Shown here: positions 8,140 to 15,642 of the stretch, one piece after another
How the letters are laid out: each line of letters starts with the position of its first letter
How positions within the stretch are numbered: the stretch's first letter is position 1
Source of the DNA: Akkermansiaceae bacterium UBA956
GTDB taxonomy: Bacteria; Verrucomicrobiota; Verrucomicrobiia; Verrucomicrobiales; Akkermansiaceae
Assembly (NCBI GenBank): GCA_002293145.1
Contig: DBCO01000033.1
Span: forward strand, 7,878-71,877
DNA length: 64,000 bases
Direction of reading: 5' to 3'
Made by a program: the position numbers and the translations under genes
The notes under the pieces: generated by a model
Told to the model about the DNA's origin: nothing
Database searches by the model: none
What the model saw: the letters and a program-made list of their open reading frames with translations, nothing else

Positions 8140-9954
8140 ATGAAAAAAAATAGAACGCCCTTAAGGGTGAAGAGTCGGCGTGCTGTCGTGGCACGTGGTG
8201 TTTCATGGATCGCGTCGATCAGCGTTTGTTCACTCGGCGTGATGCATGCTGAGGTGGAAACGGAATTAGACGAGCTGATTGTTTCTGCTGTGCGTATGCC
8301 GCGGGAACCAGCTGATGTGACCGCGGCGGTGAGCCAGCTAGATCCGGAGGAATTGGAAAAACGCGGGGTATTTACCTTGCGCGAGGCCTTGAACGAATCT
8401 CCTGGCGTGATCGCAACTTCCACGGGCGGAGAAACGGGAGCTCTGGGCTCGCTGTTCATTCGCGGCACGAATACGGCGTATTCGCAGTTGGTGGTGGACG
8501 GGATGCGCTTGAGCGATTCTACCACGCCCATGGGCAGCATGCTCGGGGCCTCGCGGGTGTTTGACCTCGGGCGGATGGAAATTTTGCGCGGTGCGCAAGG
8601 CGCGGCCTACGGAGGAGAATCAATCGGCGGCGTGCTATATTTGGAAACGGCGCGCGGTGTTGGTGATCCAATCGGCACGTGGTTTGCGGAAGCGGGATCG
8701 TTCGATTCGTTTAGCTCTGGACTGCGCTACCAAGGCACCGAAAAGGGCCTGTCGTATTTCCTCTCGGCAGGCTATGAGGAGACGGAGAATGATTTTCCGA
8801 AGCAGGATTTTAACCAAGCGAGCACTGCGCTGCGGCTGGAACAAGACATCGGCAAAGAATGGCAACTCGGCGTTACGTATCGCGGTGTGGATGCCTTTTA
8901 CAACAATCTTGGCAACTCCGATGATCACCTCGATGCATCGCTCGTGACCTTGTATTTGCAAGGAAAAATCACCGATGCCTGGCGCTCGCAAACATTACTC
9001 GGATTCCAGCAAGAGTTTTACGACAGTGACTCGCAGTACGGAAACTACGGCACGGACATGCGGGCGACGGCACTATCAAGCGATCACGATCTGACCTTGC
9101 GCGAGAACCTACATCTGCTGTGGGGTGTTTTCGGGCATCGCAGTGATTTCCAAAACACCATCGGCACGGATGCGGAGCGCGATCGCTACGGAGCCCATGC
9201 CGCCCTTGAGTGGAAACCGCTACCTACGTGGCAAAATTATGCGGCGCTGCGTTGGGAAGACTATGCCGCTTATGGCGAAGAAGAAACATGGCGTCTAGGC
9301 ACTGCGTATGAAATCAAGTCGACACAAACGATTGTGCGGGCAGGTATCGGCACATCGTTCCGCGCACCAAGCTATCTGGATATTTTCGGGTCCTCGTATG
9401 GAGTGGGCAATCCCAATCTCCGTGCTGAATCAGCGCTGGGATGGGACATCGGCATCGAGCAACGTATCGACGATGATCACCGAATCGAGCTGACGTTTTT
9501 CCGCAACGAGATTGAAGATCGCATCGATTCCTTTGCCGATCCACGCCCCATTAACTTGGCTGGCGAGGCTGTGAGTTCGGGCCTTGAGCTCGGTGCAAAA
9601 GGTCGATTTTTCCATGAAAATGTCAGCTATCGCTTGGCTCTGACGTATCTCGACAAAAGCTTAAGCGATCAGCCGCGCGAGCATTGGCAATCGGGGCTGG
9701 ATTGGCAAGTCACGCCGCTGTGGCAACTGGGAGTAGGACTTCACGCCCTGAGTGATCACTCGTGGGGTGGCAGCCCAATCGATGGCTACGCGATCTGCAG
9801 ATTGCATACCAACTACCAGGTGCGAGAAAACATCCGCCTTCACGCGCGATGGGAGAATTTTACCGATGAGGAATATTTCCTGTCAGACTTCTATGGCGAT
9901 GCCATAGTTGGTGCAGGCTCGGCGCTCTATGGCGGCGTGACGGTGGAGTGGTAG
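8140..9954 (+). CDS. btuB: TonB-dependent outer-membrane receptor, BtuB-like
   Basis: Outer-membrane receptor of 604 residues, predicted to import cobalamin. A long basic N-region is followed by a hydrophobic signal segment and VMHAEV. The TonB box is in ELDELIVSAVR (about 43-53). The plug domain includes RGTNTAYSQLVVDGMR and EILRGAQGAAYGGESIGGVL. The remainder is a 22-strand-type barrel, ending in the aromatic residue of GGVTVEW as expected for BAM recognition. Substrate assignment rests on the B12 riboswitch immediately upstream and on the overall BtuB-like length and order. No ABC transporter for B12 lies nearby, so BtuCDF must be elsewhere. Confidence 0.87.
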   Translation: MKKNRTPLRVKSRRAVVARGVSWIASISVCSLGVMHAEVETELDELIVSAVRMPREPADVTAAVSQLDPEELEKRGVFTLREALNESPGVIATSTGGETGALGSLFIRGTNTAYSQLVVDGMRLSDSTTPMGSMLGASRVFDLGRMEILRGAQGAAYGGESIGGVLYLETARGVGDPIGTWFAEAGSFDSFSSGLRYQGTEKGLSYFLSAGYEETENDFPKQDFNQASTALRLEQDIGKEWQLGVTYRGVDAFYNNLGNSDDHLDASLVTLYLQGKITDAWRSQTLLGFQQEFYDSDSQYGNYGTDMRATALSSDHDLTLRENLHLLWGVFGHRSDFQNTIGTDAERDRYGAHAALEWKPLPTWQNYAALRWEDYAAYGEEETWRLGTAYEIKSTQTIVRAGIGTSFRAPSYLDIFGSSYGVGNPNLRAESALGWDIGIEQRIDDDHRIELTFFRNEIEDRIDSFADPRPINLAGEAVSSGLELGAKGRFFHENVSYRLALTYLDKSLSDQPREHWQSGLDWQVTPLWQLGVGLHALSDHSWGGSPIDGYAICRLHTNYQVRENIRLHARWENFTDEEYFLSDFYGDAIVGAGSALYGGVTVEW

Positions 9955-9987
9955 GAAGGCATAAGATTTTCTGACATCAGACATAAG

Positions 9988-10028
9988 ATCCTCATTGGCA
10001 TTCACTGCTGGTGGGGATTTTTGTTTTC
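9988..10028 (+). terminator. probable rho-independent terminator after btuB
   Basis: ATCCTCA (9988-9994) can pair, with one G-U, to TGGGGAT (10012-10018), followed by TTTTTGTTTT. It lies 34 bases after the btuB stop. Confidence 0.55.
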
Positions 10029-10058
10029 AAGTGATCGCTAGGGCGTTAGCCTGCGAGT

Positions 10059-11048
10059 GTGCACTTCGGGGATCGCAACTCAGGAATCAAATGGCTGACG
10101 TTTTTAGGCGCTTCGGCTTTGTTAGGTCTTGCGATGATTCCGCTATGGCAACGTTTGGTGATGGAGATTAGCGAGATCGTAATCGGCAAGCAAAGCAAAG
10201 GGTTGCTGTTAGAGCTGGCCCGAAGTTGGGAAGGATGCGAGTTGGTCGATTTTGGTCGATTTTCTATTCTGATCGCAGCCTTACTTTTGCTATCGGTTTT
10301 TTGGTCAAGCATGGCGAGTGGTGTGTCGATGATGAAGATGCAGGATCGACCGTGGCGACTTCTGGTTCTAGGTTATGGGGCATCGATTACACGCTCGATC
10401 AGGCTGCGGCAGAATCCCACGGCAACGCGTGATTTTTGCTGGGGCTTGATGATGCCGCTGCTCCTCATCGGCTTAGCCTGTGGCTATGCTCGTTGGCGCG
10501 GTTGGGCCGAGCCAGGTAATCGGGTAATTTTATTCAGCATCGATTCGGGCATGAGCTTGCTACGTTGGTGGGCGTTCTCAATTATGATCGAAATTTTTCT
10601 GCGAGGCATCACGCTGGGCTTGTTGCTGCGGAGTTTCGGCCCGATCACTGCAATTGGGTTGAGTACTTGCATTGGATTCATCGGCAGTTCATGGCAAGTG
10701 CCCGTGGGCTGGACAAGCGCAGAAATTGTGAGCTATGCGAAGTTGGTCACCCTGGTTCAATCCATGACACAAACTGCCATCGAGCCGTTGCATGTATTGA
10801 TGTGGGGGCTACCAACTTTGCTAGGTGGACTGGTCCTGGGCATGGCCCGCTATCGCAGCGCATCGTTGTGGTTGCCCATCGGGCTGCACATGGGCTTTAT
10901 CGCCGGGATCTTTGTAGCGACGAAATGTTTCACTTGGGAAAAACTGGGACATCACCAAGGCTGGATGGCCCTCGTGCTCGCATGGTTCATCGGCCTGTGG
11001 GTTTGGCGATTCACGGCGCACTCCCCTCAACGCAGCCACCCGACATGA
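10059..11048 (+). CDS. CPBP-family intramembrane protease-like protein
   Basis: Polytopic membrane protein of 329 residues from a GTG at 10059, with about eight hydrophobic segments. The segment SIMIEIFLRGITLGLLL followed by a second membrane helix and GLHMGFIAGIF near the C-terminus resembles the CPBP (Abi/CAAX protease) fold. The usual first motif EExxxR is reduced to a single Glu and Arg (EIFLR), and the second motif His is not obvious, so activity is doubtful. It overlaps comF by ATGA, so the two are probably translationally coupled. The pairing of this membrane protein with comF is unexplained. Confidence 0.6.
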   Translation: MHFGDRNSGIKWLTFLGASALLGLAMIPLWQRLVMEISEIVIGKQSKGLLLELARSWEGCELVDFGRFSILIAALLLLSVFWSSMASGVSMMKMQDRPWRLLVLGYGASITRSIRLRQNPTATRDFCWGLMMPLLLIGLACGYARWRGWAEPGNRVILFSIDSGMSLLRWWAFSIMIEIFLRGITLGLLLRSFGPITAIGLSTCIGFIGSSWQVPVGWTSAEIVSYAKLVTLVQSMTQTAIEPLHVLMWGLPTLLGGLVLGMARYRSASLWLPIGLHMGFIAGIFVATKCFTWEKLGHHQGWMALVLAWFIGLWVWRFTAHSPQRSHPT

Positions 11049-11806
11049 ACCGTGCGTATTTTTCCTCCCGCTGGCAGAGCATTTCTGCGCGATTGCTCGA
11101 CATGGTCTATCCGCCATCGTGCGAGCTGTGCGAGGCGCCGCTAGTCGGTGGCCGCTACCTTTGTGAGGACTGCCGCCGCAAGCTGCCTCGCGTAGCTACT
11201 CCCTTTTGCCAAAAATGCGGCGAGATGTTTGAGGGCAACATCAGCACCGCCTTTCTGTGCCCAAATTGCACCGATCTCGATTACGCTTTTTCGTTTGCGC
11301 GACCTGTATTGCTCAGTAGCGATGCCGCACGGCACTTGGTGCATATTTTCAAATACGGCAGAGCGATTCATCTTGCTCGCGAGCTCGCGCTTCTCGCTGC
11401 CGAGGCCTTCGATGACCCACGGCTTCAACGCGCACTTGCCGAAAAATGGACCCTCGTTCCCGTGCCTTTGCACTGGGCGCGCAAGCAGCATCGGCATTTC
11501 AATCAATCCGAAGAAATCGCCCGACATCTCGGAGAAATCCTCGGTTTGCCGATGATTCCCGTCTTGAATCGCGTTCGCGCCACTCCGACCCAGACCAATC
11601 TCAGCCGCAAACAACGCCTACAAAATCTGCGCGGCGCAATTCAAATATCCGCCCGTGGACGCCGCTGGATCGAGGGCGGCAAGGCTCAGGGGGTGATTCT
11701 TATCGATGATGTTTTCACCACTGGCGCCACGGTGCAAGAATGCGCCGAAATCCTGCGTAAGAATCTCCCAGAAAACATAGTTGTCGTAACCGTCGTGAGA
11801 GGCTAA
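11045..11806 (+). CDS. comF: ComF family protein (phosphoribosyltransferase fold)
   Basis: ComF homologue, 253 residues, linked in other bacteria to uptake of transforming DNA and in Gram-negatives to a double-zinc-ribbon plus phosphoribosyltransferase fold. N-terminal Cys pairs are CELC, CEDC, CQKC and CPNC, which make the zinc ribbons. The PRPP-binding loop is VILIDDVFTTGAT near residue 220, and the conserved PVPLHWARKQHRHFNQSE lies before it. The start ATG overlaps the preceding stop (ATGA). No other competence gene is nearby. Confidence 0.88.
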   Translation: MNRAYFSSRWQSISARLLDMVYPPSCELCEAPLVGGRYLCEDCRRKLPRVATPFCQKCGEMFEGNISTAFLCPNCTDLDYAFSFARPVLLSSDAARHLVHIFKYGRAIHLARELALLAAEAFDDPRLQRALAEKWTLVPVPLHWARKQHRHFNQSEEIARHLGEILGLPMIPVLNRVRATPTQTNLSRKQRLQNLRGAIQISARGRRWIEGGKAQGVILIDDVFTTGATVQECAEILRKNLPENIVVVTVVRG

Positions 11807-11855
11807 GCTCTCCCCACGCGGAGCCCTTCTCCACGCACCGAACCACTCACCGATC

Positions 11856-12683
11856 ATGGGAATTTTCGATAAACCACGTCTCCGTCCTCAGGAAAAACGC
11901 GACGACATGCCCGAAGGCATGTGGACGAAATGTCCGTCCTGCGACGCCATGTTGCACCAGCTCGATCTGAAGCAAAATCTCAACGTGTGCCCACCCTGCG
12001 GCCATCATTTCCTCCTCGGCTCACGCGAGCGTATTGCCACTCTGGCCGATCCTGGAAGCTTCGAAGAGCTCGATGCTGAACTCGTTTCCGCCAACCCGCT
12101 TGGATTCGCCAACTACCCGCAAAAAATCGAGCAACAACGCGCCAGCTCCGAGCTTAATGACGCCGTCATCACCGGACGCCTTACCATTCAGGGTTCACCT
12201 GCCGTCATCGCTGTGATGGATTTCAAATTTTTCGCCGGTTCCATGGGCTCTGTCGTTGGAGAAAAAATTACCCGCGCCATTGAAGTCGCTATTGCCGAAA
12301 AACGTGGCATGATCATTGTTTCCGCTTCATCCGGTGCCCGCATGCAAGAAGGTATGCTCTCGCTGATGCAAATGGCCAAGACTTGCGGAGCTCTCGCCTG
12401 GCACTCCGAGGCAAAACTCCCTTACATTTCCGTACTCACCCATCCGACCACGGGCGGCGTTACCGCATCCTTTGCCACCATTGGCGACATCAACCTCGCC
12501 GAGCCCAAGTGCATGATCGGCTTCGCTGGCCCACGGGTGGTCAAGGAAACCACCCACCAGAACTTGCCACCTGGCTTCCAAACTGCGGAGTTTATGCTGG
12601 AGCACGGCCTCATCGATGACATCGTCGTCCGCAAAAACCTGCGTGGAAAACTCGGCAAACTCCTCGCCTACATGCTCTCCTAG
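11856..12683 (+). CDS. accD: acetyl-CoA carboxylase carboxyltransferase subunit beta
   Basis: AccD transfers the carboxyl group from biotin to acetyl-CoA to make malonyl-CoA, with AccA. It has 275 residues. The N-terminal zinc ribbon is CPSC...CPPCGHH. The crotonase-like carboxyltransferase domain contains MDFKFFAGSMGSVVGEK, SASSGARMQEG, and TTGGVTASFA. The C-terminus (RGKLGKLLAYMLS) is typical. accD immediately followed by folC is a widely conserved gene order. accA is not in the window. Confidence 0.95.
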   Translation: MGIFDKPRLRPQEKRDDMPEGMWTKCPSCDAMLHQLDLKQNLNVCPPCGHHFLLGSRERIATLADPGSFEELDAELVSANPLGFANYPQKIEQQRASSELNDAVITGRLTIQGSPAVIAVMDFKFFAGSMGSVVGEKITRAIEVAIAEKRGMIIVSASSGARMQEGMLSLMQMAKTCGALAWHSEAKLPYISVLTHPTTGGVTASFATIGDINLAEPKCMIGFAGPRVVKETTHQNLPPGFQTAEFMLEHGLIDDIVVRKNLRGKLGKLLAYMLS

Positions 12684-12690
12684 CCGTGAC

Positions 12691-12707
12691 GGAGGCATCT
12701 TGCCTCC
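12691..12707. repeat. short palindrome between accD and folC
   Basis: GGAGGCA-TCT-TGCCTCC, a seven-base-pair perfect hairpin with a three-base loop, in the 47-base gap. There is no T-tract, so it is more like a REP-type element or an intercistronic mRNA hairpin than a terminator. Confidence 0.5.
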
Positions 12708-12730
12708 CAGCCATAAAGCACACCTTCATC

Positions 12731-13981
12731 ATGCCTTTTGCTGACTACTCCGCCGCCATCCAGTGGCTGTTTTCCACGCAATTGTTCGGCATCAAGCTCG
12801 GGCTCGATGGTCCTAAGAACCTCCTGCGCCAGTATCTCGCCAACCCAACGCGCGGAGTGAAGGTCATCCACGTTGCCGGCACCAATGGCAAAGGCTCCAC
12901 CTGCGCTTTCGTCGATGCCGTCGCCCGCGCCTCAGGCTTGCGCACCGGGCTTTTCACCTCACCGCATCTCATCGACTACCGCGAACGCATCAAAGTCTCA
13001 GGTGCAGATATCCCAGAAGAGGAATGCCTGCGTCATCTCAATGCCTTGCACACGCTTTGCGCTTCGCTCGAAACCCACCCGACCTTTTTTGAGATCACCC
13101 TCGCTCTGGCGATGAAATATTTCGCCGAGCGCGAATGTGAGCTGATCATTCTCGAAACCGGCATGGGCGGACGGCTCGATGCCACCACGGCCGTGCCCGC
13201 CGATGTCTGTGTGATTACGCCGATTGGTCTCGACCACACTCAGTGGCTCGGCGACACCATTAGTGCCATCGCCGGAGAAAAAGCCGCCATCATCTGTGCG
13301 GAAAAGCCCGTCGTTTCTGCCCCGCAGCCCGCCGATGCCGGACGCGTCATCGCCATGGAAGCCAATGAAAAACGCGCCCCCTTGACCATCGTCGATGAAC
13401 CACTTTGCGGCTATCCGCTGTCCCTCAAAGGCGCACACCAACCCTGGAACGCCGCTGTCGCCCTTGCCGCCCTCCACGCCCTCGGCCTAAACTTGCGCTA
13501 TGATGCCGTGCAATACGGGCTTTCCCACACCGATTGGCCTGGCCGCTTTGAAACATTTCGCCGCGCTGGTGAAGCAACCATCATTCTCGATGGCGCGCAC
13601 AATCCGCACGCCGCCGAAGTCCTTGCGGAGACCTGGCAGACGGAATTTCCAACCGCGAGTCCGATCCTACTTTTTTCCGCCGTCAGTTCCAAAGACGTCA
13701 GCGGTGTGCTCGCGCTCCTCGCGCCGATCGCCCGAGAAATTCATCTCTGCCCCGTCAACAGCCCGCGCACCCTCAGTTGCAGCGAGCTCCACCAAGCACT
13801 GCCAAGCGATTGCAACTGCGCAAAGATCTGCGAACACGAAAACTTCCTCGCCGCCCTGCAAGCTGCGCGCGTTTCGGCAGACTCCACTTCTTCCCCCATC
13901 CTCATCGCTGGCAGCCTCTACCTCGTCGGCCAAGCACGCGCCACACTGCTCGACTCGACCTTCCAACCTAGCGCGCAATAA
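12731..13981 (+). CDS. folC: bifunctional folylpolyglutamate synthase/dihydrofolate synthase
   Basis: ATP-dependent ligase of 416 residues that adds glutamate to dihydropteroate or folates. The Mur-ligase-type P-loop is HVAGTNGKGST near residue 47. Other motifs are FTSPHLIDYRERI, ETGMGGRLDATT, TPIGLDHTQWLG and DGAHNPHA. The start at the ATG before PFADYSAAIQWLF gives the standard N-terminus; the frame is open further upstream but that part overlaps the palindrome. It belongs to the accD-folC-tgt run on the plus strand. Confidence 0.94.
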   Translation: MPFADYSAAIQWLFSTQLFGIKLGLDGPKNLLRQYLANPTRGVKVIHVAGTNGKGSTCAFVDAVARASGLRTGLFTSPHLIDYRERIKVSGADIPEEECLRHLNALHTLCASLETHPTFFEITLALAMKYFAERECELIILETGMGGRLDATTAVPADVCVITPIGLDHTQWLGDTISAIAGEKAAIICAEKPVVSAPQPADAGRVIAMEANEKRAPLTIVDEPLCGYPLSLKGAHQPWNAAVALAALHALGLNLRYDAVQYGLSHTDWPGRFETFRRAGEATIILDGAHNPHAAEVLAETWQTEFPTASPILLFSAVSSKDVSGVLALLAPIAREIHLCPVNSPRTLSCSELHQALPSDCNCAKICEHENFLAALQAARVSADSTSSPILIAGSLYLVGQARATLLDSTFQPSAQ

Positions 13982-13985
13982 GGTG

Positions 13986-14049
13986 AAGGGATTTGCAATC
14001 CCTTGTTTCATCATTACGCTGTAGTTATGACAGGGATGGGAAATCCCTG
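13986..14049. repeat. paired intergenic palindromes (GGGAT...ATCCC type)
   Basis: Two hairpins in tandem: AAGGGAT-TTGCA-ATCCCTT (13986-14004) and CAGGGAT-GGGAA-ATCCCTG (14031-14049). Both have seven-base-pair arms with the same GGGAT/ATCCC core and five-base loops, separated by 26 bases. Such paired units resemble bacterial REP/BIME elements. They lie between folC and tgt and lack a T-tract. Confidence 0.6.
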
Positions 14050-14120
14050 CTCCATATTTCTTGAAATCAAGCTTTCTTTATTTTTCATTTTCCTTTTCAA
14101 TCGCGCTCGTGCCGTTCACA

Positions 14121-15236
14121 ATGCTCAAGACAGATACGGAATCCAAAGCCCGCTTAGGACGATTGGACCTTCCGCATGGCACGGTGGAAACCCCGATTTT
14201 CATGCCCGTCGGCACACAGGGCGCAGTCAAGACTCTACACCCTGATGATCTCGATGCCCTTGGCGCGCAAATCATTCTCGGCAATACCTACCACCTCTGG
14301 CTGCGCCCCGGCCACGAACTGATCAAAGAATTTGGTGGCCTGCATGAATTTACCTCATGGGAAAAACCCATCCTCACCGATTCGGGAGGCTTTCAGGTTT
14401 GGTCCCTAGCAAAATTGCGCAAAATCACCGAAGAAGGCGTACGTTTTCAAAATCACCTCGATGGCTCGGAAATGATGCTCACTCCTGAGCTTAGCATGGA
14501 AATCCAGGCCGCCATCGGCTCAGACATCGCAATGCTCTTCGATGAGTGCCCACCCTACCCCTGCGACGAAAAATACGCCGCCAATTCGCTCGCACTCACA
14601 ACCCGCTGGGCGCATCGCTGCAAGGACTGGGTCACAACCCACGAGCCCCGCTCCGGGGAGGGTCGCCAACAGCACTTCGGCATTGTCCAGGGCTCGATTT
14701 ACGCAGAAATGCGCGAGCAATCGGCGCGCGAGCTCGCCGCCATGGATTTTGACGGCTACGCCATCGGCGGTGTCAGCGTCGGCGAGCCCGAGGAGGAAAT
14801 GTTCCGCGCCATCGACAATGCCGTGCCGTTTTTGCCCGATCACAAACCGCGCTACGCCATGGGACTCGGCACTCCGCCGCAAATCCTCGAAATGATCGGC
14901 CGCGGCGTCGATATGTTCGATTGCGTCATGCCCACCCGCATTGCCCGTCACGGCACCGCCTTTACCCTGGACGGACCAATCCAAATCAAGAACCTCGCCT
15001 TCGCCAAAGACCCGCGTCCGCTCTGCGAAACCGCCCACCCACACGTTGCTCGATTTTCCCGCGCCTACATCCGCCATTTGTTCCGCGCTGGAGAAATTCT
15101 CTCTTTACGGTTGCTTTCTTTCCATAATCTGCATTTCTATTTGCGCCTCGTAAGCGACGCCCGCGCCGCCATCGCCGAAGGCACCTTTTTGTCTTTCAAG
15201 AATTCCTTTAACAAACGCTACCTCAAACTACTATGA
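14121..15236 (+). CDS. tgt: tRNA-guanine transglycosylase (queuine tRNA-ribosyltransferase)
   Basis: Tgt swaps guanine-34 for preQ1 in GUN-anticodon tRNAs. From the ATG at 14121 it has 371 residues, the usual length. The active-site aspartates are in LTDSGGFQVWSL (D87) and DMFDCVMPTR (D267). GIVQGS and YAIGGVSVGEP are typical substrate-binding loops. The oddity is the zinc site: bacterial Tgt has CxCxxC before SRAYL, whereas here the region is LCETAHPHVARFSRAYI, with C302, H306 and H308 as the only candidates plus the conserved H335. It overlaps yajC by ATGA. Confidence 0.93.
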   Translation: MLKTDTESKARLGRLDLPHGTVETPIFMPVGTQGAVKTLHPDDLDALGAQIILGNTYHLWLRPGHELIKEFGGLHEFTSWEKPILTDSGGFQVWSLAKLRKITEEGVRFQNHLDGSEMMLTPELSMEIQAAIGSDIAMLFDECPPYPCDEKYAANSLALTTRWAHRCKDWVTTHEPRSGEGRQQHFGIVQGSIYAEMREQSARELAAMDFDGYAIGGVSVGEPEEEMFRAIDNAVPFLPDHKPRYAMGLGTPPQILEMIGRGVDMFDCVMPTRIARHGTAFTLDGPIQIKNLAFAKDPRPLCETAHPHVARFSRAYIRHLFRAGEILSLRLLSFHNLHFYLRLVSDARAAIAEGTFLSFKNSFNKRYLKLL

Positions 15237-15568
15237 TCCCACAACTTTTTACCATCATCGCTCAATCCGCTCCTGCTGCCGGCGGCTCCACACCAACACC
15301 TGGCTTTGGTCTCCAACAAATTCTCATGATGGGAGCAATGGTCGTGATGTTCTATTTCCTACTCATCCGTCCGCAACAACGCCAGCGCAAGGAATTGCAA
15401 AAGCGCATCGATTCCATGCAAGCAGGTGATAAAGTAGTCACCACCGCCGGTATCCACGGCCTCATTCACAATCTCAAAGAAAAAACCGTTGTCATCAAAA
15501 TCGCCGATAGCACCATGGTCGAGTTCGACAAGACAGCCGTTGCTCACGTCATCAAAAAAGACGCTTAA
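15233..15568 (+). CDS. yajC: preprotein translocase subunit YajC
   Basis: YajC, 111 residues, is the small SecDF-associated subunit of the Sec translocase. It has one membrane segment (QQILMMGAMVVMFYFLLI) followed by the family signature RPQQRQRKE and the soluble domain with MQAGDKVVTTAGIHG. It overlaps tgt by four bases, and secDF follows after 74 bases; tgt-yajC-secD-secF is a conserved operon. Confidence 0.95.
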   Translation: MIPQLFTIIAQSAPAAGGSTPTPGFGLQQILMMGAMVVMFYFLLIRPQQRQRKELQKRIDSMQAGDKVVTTAGIHGLIHNLKEKTVVIKIADSTMVEFDKTAVAHVIKKDA

Positions 15569-15642
15569 CATTTTATCGTCACCCTACTCCCCGCCCCTCC
15601 ATGCTTCCTGTATCCGCTTCTTGATTCAACCCACTGATTCCC

